Shown here: piece after piece, positions 25,949 to 34,989 of the stretch
How positions within the stretch are numbered: the stretch's first letter is position 1
How the letters are laid out: each line of letters starts with the position of its first letter
Assembly: GCF_026651855.1 (NCBI RefSeq)
Contig: NZ_CP093280.1
Location: 2,706,001 to 2,770,000, forward strand
DNA from: Pseudomonas silvicola
GTDB lineage: Bacteria > Pseudomonadota > Gammaproteobacteria > Pseudomonadales > Pseudomonadaceae
DNA: 64,000 nucleotides
Reading direction: 5' to 3'
The notes under the pieces: generated by a model
What the model was told of the DNA's origin: nothing
The model's database searches: none
The model's input: the letters and a program-made list of their open reading frames with translations, nothing else
Made by a program: the position numbers and the translations under genes

Positions 25949-26058
25949 GGCCACTTCTCCTTGAGCGCCGAGCTCGCCGCCAGGCTGGCGGCGAAAGACG
26001 GGGCTTGTACTCCGTTGGAGCCCAAGCGCTCGGCAGTGGTTCCATTATAGGGCCCACA

Positions 26059-27423
26059 CTACAGGCCCGTGAGCATGGCGTCCGCCGGGGCGCTGGCGCG
26101 GGCCGCGCCGGTCATCAGGAAGTACAGGAAGCCCACGACCATGAAGGCCAGGAAAATCAGTCCGATCAACGCGTTGAACCAGGCCATGGCGACCAGGCAG
26201 ACCACCGCCAGCACCAGGGCGATGCCCGGCACGATGGGGTAGCCGGGGGCGCGAAAGCTGCGTTCCAGGCCAGGTTCGCTGCGGCGCAGCTTGAACAGGC
26301 TGAGCATGCTCATGATGTACATGACGATGGCGCCGAACACGGCCATGGTGATCATCGCCGCGGTCAGGCTCATGCCGCCCAGGTTGATCAGGCCGTCGCT
26401 GTAGATGGCGGCGATGCCGACCACCCCGCCGGCGATGATGGCCCGGTGCGGGGTCTGGAAGCGCGACAGCTTGGCCAGGCCACGAGGCAGGTAGCCCGCG
26501 CGGGCAAGGGCAAAGCATTGGCGCGAATAACCAAGGATGATGCCGTGGAAACTGGCGACCAGGCCGAACAGGCCAATCCACACCAGCATGTGCAGCCAAC
26601 CCGAGCCTTCGCCCACCACGATTTTCATCGCCTGGGGCAGCGGGTCGTTGATGTTGGCCAGGGCCCGCCAGTCACCCACGCCGCCAGCGAAGAACATCAC
26701 GCCCACGGCCAACAGCACCAGGGTGAGGATGCCGCTGATGTAGGCCTTGGGAATGGTGCGTCTGGGGTCCTTGGCTTCCTCGGCCGCCATGGCGGCGCCT
26801 TCGATGGCCAGGAAGAACCAGATGGCGAAAGGGATGGCGGCGAACATGCCGCTGACTGCGCCCAGGCTGAAGGTGTTCTCGCCGGCCCAGCCGTTGGCCA
26901 CGAAGTTGCTGACGCTGAAGCCGGGGGCGACCACGCCCATGAACACCAGCAGCTCGATCACCGCCAGAACGCACACCACCAGTTCGAAGGTGGCCGCCAG
27001 TTGCACGCCGAGTATGTTCAAGGCCATGAACACGATGTAGGCGCCCAGCGCCGCGTGGTGCGGGTCCAGGGCTGGCCACTGCACGTTGAGGTAGGCACCG
27101 ATGGCCAGCGCGATGGCGGGTGGGGCGAAGACAAACTCGATCAGGGTCGCGAGCCCGGCGATGAGGCCGCCCTTTTCACCGAATGCCCGGCGGCTATAGG
27201 CGAACGGTCCGCCCGCGTGTGGAATGGCGGTGGTCAACTCGGTGAAACTGAAGATGAAGCAGGTGTACAGGGTAGCAACCATCAATGAGGTCACCAGAAA
27301 ACCCAGGGTGCCCGCCACGCCCCAGCCGTAGCTCCAGCCGAAGTACTCCCCGGAAATCACCAGCCCCACCGCGATACCCCACAGGTGCAGCGTGCCCAGG
27401 GTGGGTTTGAGTTGCGTAGTCAT
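26059..27423 (-). CDS. eat: Ethanolamine permease (APC superfamily)
   Basis: A 454-residue transporter with about 12 membrane helices. The N-terminal LGTLHLWGIAVGLVISGEYF and GWSYGWGVAG are characteristic of ethanolamine permeases among amino-acid transporters. It imports ethanolamine as a carbon and nitrogen source. ATG 27423 gives the family N-terminus; an in-frame extension to 27657 covers the promoter region. No eut enzyme genes are adjacent, so it acts in trans with ammonia-lyase genes elsewhere. Confidence 0.9.
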   Translation of the reverse strand: MTTQLKPTLGTLHLWGIAVGLVISGEYFGWSYGWGVAGTLGFLVTSLMVATLYTCFIFSFTELTTAIPHAGGPFAYSRRAFGEKGGLIAGLATLIEFVFAPPAIALAIGAYLNVQWPALDPHHAALGAYIVFMALNILGVQLAATFELVVCVLAVIELLVFMGVVAPGFSVSNFVANGWAGENTFSLGAVSGMFAAIPFAIWFFLAIEGAAMAAEEAKDPRRTIPKAYISGILTLVLLAVGVMFFAGGVGDWRALANINDPLPQAMKIVVGEGSGWLHMLVWIGLFGLVASFHGIILGYSRQCFALARAGYLPRGLAKLSRFQTPHRAIIAGGVVGIAAIYSDGLINLGGMSLTAAMITMAVFGAIVMYIMSMLSLFKLRRSEPGLERSFRAPGYPIVPGIALVLAVVCLVAMAWFNALIGLIFLAFMVVGFLYFLMTGAARASAPADAMLTGL

Positions 27424-27552
27424 GACGGCTCCCTCGTGTGATTGGAACGTTCGTGCCGGTTTCCCTGCAGTGGCCGTGCCACCTGCAGGAAAAGGGTCGC
27501 AATGGCCCCGAATGGGTCGCGGATGGGGATGTGGGAAGGCGGTGGTGCGTTT

Positions 27553-27618
27553 TTCCCGCGCCTGGCCTGGCCGCACAAGGTTCACAAGTGTGCCGTGGGC
27601 CCGGGCGAAGCGCGGGAA
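27553..27618. repeat. REP-type inverted pair before pyrF
   Basis: TTCCCGCG (27553-27560) and CGCGGGAA (27611-27618) form the ends of a REP pair with the core CCGGGCGAAGCGCGGG. It lies between eat and pyrF. Confidence 0.7.
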
Positions 27619-27711
27619 GGGGGCACCACCGATCCCCCTCGCTGCCCCGTAGGCCATGAAAATCCGCTACAATGCGCGCCGATTTCGACTTGCCCCTTTG
27701 AGAGCCCGCCC

Positions 27712-28413
27712 ATGTCCGCTTGCCAGACTCCCATCATCGTCGCCCTGGATTTCCCTACCCGTGACGCCGCCCTGAAACTGGCCGACCAGTTGGACCCCAA
27801 GCTGTGCCGCGTGAAGGTCGGCAAGGAACTGTTCACCAGCAGCGCCTCGGGTATCGTCGAGACCTTGAACGACAAGGGCTTCGAAGTGTTCCTGGACCTG
27901 AAATTCCATGACATCCCCAATACCACTGCCATGGCGGTGAAGGCGGCGGCCGAGATGGGCGTGTGGATGGTCAACGTGCATTGCTCGGGCGGCCTGCGCA
28001 TGATGGCGGCGTGCCGCGAAGTGCTGGACCAGCGTACCGGCGCCAAGCCGTTGCTGATTGGTGTGACCGTGCTGACCAGCATGGAGCGTGAAGACCTGGC
28101 TGGCATTGGCCTGGACATCGAGCCGCAGGAGCAGGTGCTGCGCCTGGCGGCCCTGGCTGCCAAGGCCGGCATGGACGGCCTGGTGTGCTCGGCCCTGGAA
28201 GCCCAGGCCCTGAAGGCTGCGCACCCGTCGCTGCAACTGGTGACCCCGGGTATTCGCCCGGCCGGCAGCGCCCAGGACGACCAGCGCCGCATCCTCACCC
28301 CGCGCCAGGCCCTGGAAGCCGGCTCCGACTACCTGGTGATCGGCCGTCCGATCAGCCAGGCCAAAGACCCGGCGCAGGCCCTGGCTGACGTAGTGGCCCA
28401 GCTCAACGCCTGA
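27712..28413 (+). CDS. pyrF: Orotidine 5'-phosphate decarboxylase
   Basis: A 233-residue TIM-barrel enzyme that converts OMP to UMP, the last step of pyrimidine synthesis. IIVALDFPT, the catalytic [10 protein letters not shown] with its Asp-Lys-Asp set, and VTPGIRP for phosphate binding are all present. ATG 27712 follows the promoter-like CTACAATG; in-frame extensions upstream cross a REP sequence and are not supported. Confidence 0.97.
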   Translation: MSACQTPIIVALDFPTRDAALKLADQLDPKLCRVKVGKELFTSSASGIVETLNDKGFEVFLDLKFHDIPNTTAMAVKAAAEMGVWMVNVHCSGGLRMMAACREVLDQRTGAKPLLIGVTVLTSMEREDLAGIGLDIEPQEQVLRLAALAAKAGMDGLVCSALEAQALKAAHPSLQLVTPGIRPAGSAQDDQRRILTPRQALEAGSDYLVIGRPISQAKDPAQALADVVAQLNA

Positions 28414-28433
28414 TCCGCCGGCGTCGCTCCGTT

Positions 28434-28488
28434 CCCGGGCTTCGCCTGGTTCTGCAGGTACCCCCTGCAGCACCGGGAGAAGCCCGGG
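28434..28488. repeat. REP-type inverted pair after pyrF
   Basis: CCCGGGCTTC (28434-28443) pairs perfectly with GAAGCCCGGG (28479-28488), and CTGCAG repeats lie inside. It separates the convergent pyrF and NADP-oxidoreductase genes and may also act as a terminator. Confidence 0.75.
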
Positions 28489-28506
28489 GAAAAGCCGCCG
28501 CCAGTA

Positions 28507-29508
28507 TCAGACCTTCAGCACCAGCTTGCCGAAATTCTCCCCGCTGAACAGCTTCTGCAACGTCTCGGGGAACGTTTCCAGCCCCTCTACCACATGCTCC
28601 TTGCTCTTGAGTTGCCCCTTGGCCAGCCAGCCGGCGATTTCCTGCCCGGCCGCGGCGAATTTGGCTGCGTGGTCCATCACCACGAACCCTTCCATGCGCG
28701 CCCGGTTCACCAGTAACGACAGGTAGTTGGCCGGCCCCTTGACCCCGGTCTGACTGTTGTACTGGCTGATGGCACCACAGATCACCACCCGCGCATGGGG
28801 CGCCAGGCGGCTGAGGACTGCATCCAGGATGTCGCCGCCGACGTTGTCGAAATACACGTCCACGCCTTTGGGGCATTCGCGCTTGAGGCCGGCTGCCACG
28901 TCCTCGCTCTTGTAGTCGATGACCCCGTCAAAACCCAGCTCGTCGATCAACGATTGGCATTTTTCCTTGCCACCGGCAATGCCGATCACCCGGCAGCCCT
29001 TGATCTTGGCGATCTGCCCGGCAACGCTGCCCACCGCCCCGGCGGCGCCGGAGATCACCACCGTGTCACCTGCCTTCGGCGCCCCGGTTTCCAGCAGCGC
29101 GAAGTAGGCGGTCATGCCGGTCATGCCCAGGGCTGACAGGTACAGCGGTAGGGGCGCGAGTTTCGGGTCGATCGGGTAGAAGCCCTTGGGCTCGCCCTGG
29201 AAATAATCCTGCACGCCCAAGGCGCCGTTGACGTAGTCACCGACCTTGAAGGCCGGGTGCTTCGAGGCGGTCACCTGGCCCACGCCCAGCGCTCGCATCA
29301 CATCGCCGAGGCCGACGGGGGCGATGTAGGACTTGCCCTCGTTCATCCAGCCACGCATGGCGGGGTCCAGGGAAAGGTACTCGTTCTTTACTCGAATCTG
29401 GCCTTCGCCAAGGTCGGCCAATGGCACGGTCTGGAAGGTGAAGTCGTCGCGGCTGGCCGCGCCCACAGGGCGGCGGGCCAGTAGAAATTGGCGGTTTGTT
29501 TCGGTCAT
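28507..29508 (-). CDS. NADP-dependent oxidoreductase, MDR/CurA type
   Basis: A 333-residue medium-chain dehydrogenase/reductase without zinc ligands. GAAGAVGSVAGQIAK binds NADP; the N-terminal NRQFLLARRPVG and SLDPAMRGWM are typical of the CurA/leukotriene B4 12-hydroxydehydrogenase group, which reduces the C=C bond of enones. ATG 29508 matches the family. It diverges from the SDR gene at 29679. Confidence 0.9.
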   Translation of the reverse strand: MTETNRQFLLARRPVGAASRDDFTFQTVPLADLGEGQIRVKNEYLSLDPAMRGWMNEGKSYIAPVGLGDVMRALGVGQVTASKHPAFKVGDYVNGALGVQDYFQGEPKGFYPIDPKLAPLPLYLSALGMTGMTAYFALLETGAPKAGDTVVISGAAGAVGSVAGQIAKIKGCRVIGIAGGKEKCQSLIDELGFDGVIDYKSEDVAAGLKRECPKGVDVYFDNVGGDILDAVLSRLAPHARVVICGAISQYNSQTGVKGPANYLSLLVNRARMEGFVVMDHAAKFAAAGQEIAGWLAKGQLKSKEHVVEGLETFPETLQKLFSGENFGKLVLKV

Positions 29509-29678
29509 GGCAGTTACTCTCGTAGGCAGGGGTGCCCTGTTGATAAGGGCGCAAGCGCCGGTCTGCAAGTGTAACCGCTGCGCCGAATAGGCCCTGATAC
29601 AGCCGGCCAATAGTAATGCGCAGCGCGACAGGGGCTTGGCTAGACTCGCCTGAACCCCATTTTCACAGGAGTCGCCCC

Positions 29679-30440
29679 ATGGGCATGGCATTTTCCGGGC
29701 AAGTGGCACTGGTGACAGGCGCGGCGGCAGGCATCGGCCGCGCCACGGCGCAGGCTTTTGCTGCCGAGGGCCTGAGCGTGGTCGTGGTCGACCTGGATAG
29801 CCAGGGTGGCGAGGCCACTGTGGCGCTCATCCGCGAAGCGGGCGGCGAAGCCCGTTTCCTGCGCTGCGACGTTACCGTGGAAGCCCAGGTACGGGCAATG
29901 ATGGACCAGGCCGTCGCGCAGTACGGCCGTGTCGACTATGCCTTCAACAACGCGGGCATCGAGATCGAGAACAGCCGCCTGGCCGAAGGTACCGAGGCAC
30001 AGTTCGACGCCATCATGGGGGTGAACGTCAAGGGCGTCTGGCTGTGCATGAAATACCAGTTGCCGGTGATGCTGGCCCAGGGCGGTGGTGCCATCGTCAA
30101 TACCGCTTCGGTGGCGGGCGTGGGCGCGGCGCCAAAGATGAGCATCTACGCCGCTTCCAAGCACGCGGTCATTGGCCTGACCCAGTCGGCGGCCATCGAA
30201 TACGCCAAGAAGCATATTCGCGTGAATGCGGTGTGCCCGGCGGTGATCGACACCGACATGTACCGCCGCGCGTACGAGGCCGATCCGCGCAAGGCCGAGT
30301 TCGCCGCTGCCATGCACCCGGTCGGGCGCGTGGGCAAGGTGCAGGAGGTGGCCAGCGCGGTGCTGTACTTGTGCAGCGATGGGGCGGCGTTTACCACCGG
30401 CCATTCGTTGCTGGTGGATGGTGGCGCTACCGCCATCTGA
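29679..30440 (+). CDS. Short-chain dehydrogenase/reductase
   Basis: A 253-residue classical SDR: TGAAAGIG cofactor loop, NNAG, catalytic Ser in NTASVAG and YAASK. VVDLDSQGG at the end of the second strand suggests NAD preference. AGGAG precedes the ATG at 29679. The substrate is unknown. Confidence 0.92.
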   Translation: MGMAFSGQVALVTGAAAGIGRATAQAFAAEGLSVVVVDLDSQGGEATVALIREAGGEARFLRCDVTVEAQVRAMMDQAVAQYGRVDYAFNNAGIEIENSRLAEGTEAQFDAIMGVNVKGVWLCMKYQLPVMLAQGGGAIVNTASVAGVGAAPKMSIYAASKHAVIGLTQSAAIEYAKKHIRVNAVCPAVIDTDMYRRAYEADPRKAEFAAAMHPVGRVGKVQEVASAVLYLCSDGAAFTTGHSLLVDGGATAI

Positions 30441-30581
30441 GCCCACCCATGTCGAAAACGCCGCTGACGTTGCTGGTAGCGACACGGTTATAGCTTTTTG
30501 CCATTATTCCGACGCCAGGATCTTGTGCCACCGCCCTTGCCATTGCCACTCTGCGCCCATTGATTCTGGGGGGAGCGCGCA

Positions 30582-31838
30582 ATGACATCGGCCGGCAGTG
30601 GACGTTTTGCCAACCTGGGCATGGCTAAGAAGATGGGCCTGGGCTTTGCCCTGGTGCTGTTGCTGACGGCGCTGGTGGCGGCTATCGGGGTCTGGTCGCT
30701 GGCCGCCATCAGCCACCGTTTCGACGGCCTCAAGCAGATGTCGGCGCTCAACAGCCGCCTGTTGCGCGTGCGCCTGCTGGAGCAGGACTTTGCCCTGCAC
30801 GCCGACCCCAAGACCGCCGAGGCGCTGCGCAAGGCCGTCGACACGCTGGCCCTCGATGCCGCGGGTGTCGAGGGCGTTCCCGCGGCGCTGGCGGCCCAGT
30901 CCGCCGACGACAAGGTGGGCAGTGGCCAGCAGGTGGTGCGCCAGAGCATGCAGCGTATCGAGCAACTGGCCGGCGCCGCCGACTCGGCCAGCCACAGTAT
31001 CGAAAGCCTGAGCAACGAGATTCAGAGCATTGGCAGCGTGGTAGCGGTGATCAAGAGCGTCGCTGAGCAGACCAACCTGGAGGTCAGCAGCCAGCAGCAG
31101 GAAACCGAGCAGGTGGCCACGGCCATGAACCAGATGACCGCCACCGTGCATGACGTGGCGCGCAACGCGGAACAGGCGGCGCTGGCGGCCCAGTCCGCCG
31201 ACGACAAGGTGGGCAGTGGCCAGCAGGTGGTGCGCCAGAGCATGCAGCGTATCGAGCAACTGGCCGGCGCCGCCGACTCGGCCAGCCACAGTATCGAAAG
31301 CCTGAGCAACGAGATTCAGAGCATTGGCAGCGTGGTAGCGGTGATCAAGAGCGTCGCTGAGCAGACCAACCTGCTGGCGCTCAACGCCGCCATCGAGGCG
31401 GCGCGGGCCGGCGAACAGGGGCGCGGTTTCGCCGTGGTGGCCGACGAGGTACGGGCGCTGGCCAAGCGCACCCAGCAATCCACTGCCGAGATCGAGCGCC
31501 TGGTCAGCACCCTGCGCGCCAGCGCCGAGTCGTCGGTGGCGCAGATCCAGAACAGTGGCGAGCTGGTGAAGCTGGCCGTCACCGACGCCCTGCAGACCGA
31601 GAGCGCATTGGGCAGTATCGCCAGCGCGGTGTCACGGATTCAGCAGATGAACCAGCAGATCGCCGCGGCGGCCGAGCAGCAGAGTTCGGTGGCCGAGGAG
31701 ATCAACCGCAGTGTCACCAGCATTCGTGCCAGCGCCGACCAGTCGGCGGTGGCCATGCGTGGGAATGCGGCATCGAGTATCGAGCTGGCGCAGTTGGGTA
31801 CCGAGTTGCGTGGAATGGTGGGGCATTTCAGGCTCTGA
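30582..31838 (+). CDS. Methyl-accepting chemotaxis protein, rearranged (lacks second membrane helix and HAMP)
   Basis: The 418-residue frame has TM1 (about residues 18-43), only about 60 residues of ligand-binding domain, then the signalling domain with the conserved tip [20 protein letters not shown]. Residues 101-166 and 199-264 are identical, and the DNA copies (30882-31079 and 31176-31373) match over 198 bp. The first copy replaces the rest of the sensor domain, TM2 and HAMP, which a normal receptor of about 540-640 residues would have between residue 100 and [12 protein letters not shown]. The frame is open throughout. It may be non-functional, constitutive or an assembly error. Confidence 0.85.
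   Translation: MTSAGSGRFANLGMAKKMGLGFALVLLLTALVAAIGVWSLAAISHRFDGLKQMSALNSRLLRVRLLEQDFALHADPKTAEALRKAVDTLALDAAGVEGVPAALAAQSADDKVGSGQQVVRQSMQRIEQLAGAADSASHSIESLSNEIQSIGSVVAVIKSVAEQTNLEVSSQQQETEQVATAMNQMTATVHDVARNAEQAALAAQSADDKVGSGQQVVRQSMQRIEQLAGAADSASHSIESLSNEIQSIGSVVAVIKSVAEQTNLLALNAAIEAARAGEQGRGFAVVADEVRALAKRTQQSTAEIERLVSTLRASAESSVAQIQNSGELVKLAVTDALQTESALGSIASAVSRIQQMNQQIAAAAEQQSSVAEEINRSVTSIRASADQSAVAMRGNAASSIELAQLGTELRGMVGHFRL
30882..31079 (+). repeat. 198-bp direct repeat, first copy (inside chemoreceptor)
   Basis: Identical in frame to 31176-31373, offset 294 bp. The left boundary falls at GCGGCGCTG, also present at the second copy; the right boundary is at AACCTG. It encodes part of the signalling helix. 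Confidence 0.95.
31176..31373 (+). repeat. 198-bp direct repeat, second copy
   Basis: This copy lies in the place expected for a normal receptor, running on into [14 protein letters not shown]. Confidence 0.95.
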
Positions 31839-31857
31839 ACCGTGCCGGCCTTTTTCC

Positions 31858-31906
31858 GGTCCTGCAGGGGTGGGTGTGTACCCTGTGGGACCGGGCGAAG
31901 CTCGGG
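31858..31906. repeat. REP sequence with hairpin after chemoreceptor
   Basis: GGTCCTGCAGGG and CCCTGTGGGACC form an imperfect stem, followed by the REP core CCGGGCGAAGCTCGGG. It lies between the convergent chemoreceptor and BenE-family genes. Confidence 0.65.
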
Positions 31907-31923
31907 AACCGAGCACCCGAGAC

Positions 31924-33114
31924 TTAGGCCTTGCGCCAGTTCAGAATCATCAGCGTCAACACACCCGCCACAATCCCCCAGAACGCCGACCCTACCGAGA
32001 ACAGGGTGAAGCCCGACGCCGTGACCATGAAGGTGATCAGCGCCGCCTCGCGTTCCTTCGGTTCATTCATGGCAATGCTCAAGCCATTGATGATCGAGCC
32101 GAACAGCGCCAGGGCCGCGATCGACAGCACCAGCTCTTTGGGCAATGCGGCGAACAGCGCGGCCAGCGTGGCGCCGAACACCCCGGCGATGCCGTAGAAA
32201 ATCCCGCACCAGACCGCTGCGGTGTAGCGCTTGCTCGGGTCTTCGTGGGCATGGGGGCCGGTGCAGATCGCGGCGCTGATCGCCGCCAGGTTGATGCCGT
32301 GGGAACCGAACGGGGCCAGCACCAGGGACGCCAGGCCGGTCGCCGAGATCAGCGGCGAGGCAGGTACCTGGTAGCCATCGGCACGGAGCACGGCGATGCC
32401 AGGCATGTTTTGCGAGGTCATGGCCACCACGAACAGCGGGATGCCGATGCTGATGGTCGCCGCCAGGGAGAACGACGGCGTGGTCCACACGGGCGTTGCC
32501 ACTTCCAGGTGGAACTGGCTGAAGTCCAGCAGCCCCATCAGCCCTGACAGCAAGGTACCCAGCACCAATGCAGAAAGCACCGCATAGCGCGGTGATACCC
32601 GCTTGACCAGCAGGTAAGTGAAGAACATGCCCAGCACCAGCAGCGTACGGTGCTGCGCGGCGACGAAAATCTCGCTGCCGATCTTGAAGAGAATACCCGC
32701 CAGCAGCGCGGCGGCCAGGGAGGAGGGCAGGCGCTTGACCAGTTTTTCGAAGCTGCCGGTCAGGCCGCAGATCACCACCAGCACGGCGCACGTGATGTAG
32801 GCGCCGATGGCTTCGCTGTAATTCACATGGCCGAGGCTGGTGATCAGCAGCGCCGCGCCCGGTGTCGACCAGGCCACGGTGATGGGGGTGCGGTAGCGCA
32901 GTGACAGGCCGATGCTGCACACCGCCATGCCGATGGACAGCGCCCATATCCACGAGGAAATCTGCGCGCTGGTCAGCCCGGCGGCCTGGCCCGCCTGGAA
33001 CATCAGCACCAGGGAGCTGGTGTAGCCGGTCATCATGGCGATGAAGCCGGCCACCACGGCGGAAGGGGACGTGTCGGCCAGCGGGCGCAGGTGCGCGGGG
33101 GAGGCGTCGGTCAT
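31924..33114 (-). CDS. BenE-family benzoate/H+ symporter
   Basis: A 396-residue inner-membrane transporter with about 12 helices. GFIAMMTGYTSSLVLMFQAG, YRTPITVAWSTPGAALL and FGSHGINLAAISAAICTGP are typical of BenE. The substrate may be benzoate or another aromatic acid; there is no aromatic degradation gene next to it. ATG 33114 fits the family start. Confidence 0.88.
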   Translation of the reverse strand: MTDASPAHLRPLADTSPSAVVAGFIAMMTGYTSSLVLMFQAGQAAGLTSAQISSWIWALSIGMAVCSIGLSLRYRTPITVAWSTPGAALLITSLGHVNYSEAIGAYITCAVLVVICGLTGSFEKLVKRLPSSLAAALLAGILFKIGSEIFVAAQHRTLLVLGMFFTYLLVKRVSPRYAVLSALVLGTLLSGLMGLLDFSQFHLEVATPVWTTPSFSLAATISIGIPLFVVAMTSQNMPGIAVLRADGYQVPASPLISATGLASLVLAPFGSHGINLAAISAAICTGPHAHEDPSKRYTAAVWCGIFYGIAGVFGATLAALFAALPKELVLSIAALALFGSIINGLSIAMNEPKEREAALITFMVTASGFTLFSVGSAFWGIVAGVLTLMILNWRKA

Positions 33115-33294
33115 TGCTGCGAGTCCTTGAGCAGGTGAGGGCAGGGTGAAAGCCTAAACCCGCGGCTGGAAAAGCCAGCGATACAGCCACGGCAACATTT
33201 GCCCATACAGTGCCATTGGGGCACAGTTTGCTGGCGAAGCACACGGCGCGGGGGCTTTTCGCTAGCAAGCCACGCACGTGGGCTCAAGCGCCTG
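33115..33294. other. Intergenic region between BenE-family and marR genes
   Basis: No gene. GCTGGCGAA (about 33230) and TTCGCTAGC (about 33258) arms form a possible terminator for the marR gene, which ends at 33295. Confidence 0.5.
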
Positions 33295-33729
33295 CTACAG
33301 GGAATGCCCCAGCGCGGTATTGACCGCCAGCCAACCCTGCACGGCCTCAGGCCCAGCCTCGGCGAACACCCGCTGCAACAACTTCACCTGCTCCTTGCGC
33401 AACGCCTCTTCGAACCGCGCGCCCTCGGCCGTCAGGCCCAGCAGGCGCTTGCGCTTGTCACTGGCCGGCGCGGTGCTGGTCACCAGCTGCATCTCGATCA
33501 ACTGGCGCAGGGGCATGTTCAGCGCCTGCTTGCTGACCCCCAGTTTTTCCAGCAGCTCACTGACGCCGATGGCCGGGTAGCGTGCCACGAAAAACACGAT
33601 GCGCTGGTGCACGCGGCTCAGGCCGCGGCGGGCAAGCATCTCGTCGGCCTTGGCGGTGAAGGCCTGGTAGCCGTAGAAGAAGGCTTCCATGGCCAGTTGT
33701 TGGGTCGCGGTATTTTTAAGGTCAAGCAT
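33295..33729 (-). CDS. MarR-family transcriptional regulator
   Basis: A 144-residue winged-helix protein. HQRIVFFVARYPAIGVSELLEKLGVSKQALNMPLRQL is the HTH region, and the wing has VTSTAPASDKRKRLLGLT. It diverges from the aminotransferase gene with an 81-bp gap that carries two inverted repeats, one overlapping its own start codon, so it probably controls itself and the divergent gene. Confidence 0.92.
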   Translation of the reverse strand: MLDLKNTATQQLAMEAFFYGYQAFTAKADEMLARRGLSRVHQRIVFFVARYPAIGVSELLEKLGVSKQALNMPLRQLIEMQLVTSTAPASDKRKRLLGLTAEGARFEEALRKEQVKLLQRVFAEAGPEAVQGWLAVNTALGHSL

Positions 33730-33735
33730 ATTGAC
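33721..33735. promoter_or_regulatory. Inverted repeat, candidate MarR operator 1
   Basis: GTCAAGCATATTGAC: five-base arms GTCAA/TTGAC around five bases. It covers the marR start codon (33727-33729). Confidence 0.7.
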
Positions 33736-33762
33736 GTATCCACGGCTGGCGTCGTAAGTTCA

Positions 33763-33777
33763 GTCAAGCAGTTTGAC
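33763..33777. promoter_or_regulatory. Inverted repeat, candidate MarR operator 2
   Basis: GTCAAGCAGTTTGAC, the same arms and spacing as operator 1, exactly 42 bp away (four helical turns). It lies 33 bp before the aminotransferase start. Confidence 0.7.
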
Positions 33778-33810
33778 CTATCTAACGATGCCTTTGCCAG
33801 CGGTGGTCCC

Positions 33811-34980
33811 ATGGCTTTCTCAGAACGTGTCACACGCCTCAAGAGTTCGTTGATCCGCGAGATCCTCGCCGCGGCCCAGCGCCCTGAAGTCATGTCGTTC
33901 GCCGGCGGCTTGCCAGCGGAAGCGATGCTGCCTGAAATCGAGTGGGCCGGCATGCCCGCTGGCATGGGGCAATACGGCCCCAGTGAGGGCGAGCCACAGC
34001 TGCGCGAGCTACTGGCAGCCGAGGCCCGGGCCCAGGGCATCGCTTGCCAGGCCAGCCAGGTGCTGGTGCTCAGCGGGTCCCAGCAGGCGCTGGATCTGGC
34101 CGCCAAGCTGTACATCGACAAAGGCACCGAAGTGGTGCTGGAAGGCCCTACTTACCTCGCCGCATTGCAGACCTTCCAGCTGTTCGGCGCCCAGTGCCTC
34201 AGCGTGCCTGTAACGCGCGATGGGCCGGATCTGGCTGCCCTGCGGCGCCAGTTCGAGCAACACGCTCCGGCGTTCGCGTACCTGATTCCCACCTTCCAGA
34301 ACCCGTCAGGCGTGCGTTACAGCGAAGCAGTGCGTGGCCAGGTGGCGGCGTTGCTGGATGAGTTCGCCGTGACCCTGATCGAAGACGAACCGTATCGCGA
34401 GCTGACCTATGACGGCGTCATGGCGGCGCCCATTGCCGGACGCTTGCGCAAGGCCAGCTGGATTTACACCGGCACTGTGTCCAAGACGCTGCTGCCTGGC
34501 CTGCGCGTTGGCTACCTGATCGCCAGCCCTGACCTGTTCCCGCCTTTGCTGCGGCTCAAGCAGGCGGCTGACTTGCACACCAACCGCCTGGGGCAATGGC
34601 AGGCCATGCAGTGGCTGGGTACGCAGCAGTACGGTGAGCACCTGGCGCGATTGCGCGATTTCTACCGCGAGCGCCGCGATGCCATGCAGCAGGCGCTGCT
34701 GCAACACTTCACTGACCTGGCCGATTGGCACGTGCCCCAGGGCGGCCTATTCTTCTGGCTGACCTTGAAACAGCCGATCGACACCCGCACCTTGTTGGCT
34801 GCGGCCATGGCCCAGGATGTCGCGTTCATGCCCGGGGAGCCGTTTTTCGCCGACCCGGCCGCCAATCCGGGTTGCCTGCGGTTGAATTTCAGTCACGTCG
34901 CCCCGCACCGCCTGCATGAAGGGCTGTCGCGGTTGGCACAGGTTATCCGTCAGGCTCAGGCTGCCCAGGCGGCCGCTTAA
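33811..34980 (+). CDS. PLP-dependent aminotransferase, class I/II (2-aminoadipate type)
   Basis: A 389-residue fold-type I PLP enzyme. SFAGGLPAEAMLP at the start, YGPSEGEPQLRELL, SGSQQALDL, the substrate-binding IPTFQNPSGVRYS, IEDEPYRELTY and the PLP lysine in TGTVSKTLLPGLRVGY are all seen. This pattern fits the LysN/aromatic aminotransferase group. ATG 33811 is the first ATG giving the family N-terminus. It probably shares an operon with the GST gene 9 bp downstream and is likely controlled by the divergent MarR protein. Confidence 0.92.
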   Translation: MAFSERVTRLKSSLIREILAAAQRPEVMSFAGGLPAEAMLPEIEWAGMPAGMGQYGPSEGEPQLRELLAAEARAQGIACQASQVLVLSGSQQALDLAAKLYIDKGTEVVLEGPTYLAALQTFQLFGAQCLSVPVTRDGPDLAALRRQFEQHAPAFAYLIPTFQNPSGVRYSEAVRGQVAALLDEFAVTLIEDEPYRELTYDGVMAAPIAGRLRKASWIYTGTVSKTLLPGLRVGYLIASPDLFPPLLRLKQAADLHTNRLGQWQAMQWLGTQQYGEHLARLRDFYRERRDAMQQALLQHFTDLADWHVPQGGLFFWLTLKQPIDTRTLLAAAMAQDVAFMPGEPFFADPAANPGCLRLNFSHVAPHRLHEGLSRLAQVIRQAQAAQAAA

Positions 34981-34989
34981 GGAGGGTTT

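Noticed and set aside
26005-27288. 427-codon open frame antisense to the ethanolamine permease
   Set aside because: His/Gln/Asp-rich mirror frame of a membrane protein gene; no support.
33199-33810. In-frame 5' extension of the aminotransferase gene
   Set aside because: It would run through the divergent marR gene and both operators; ATG 33811 gives the family start.
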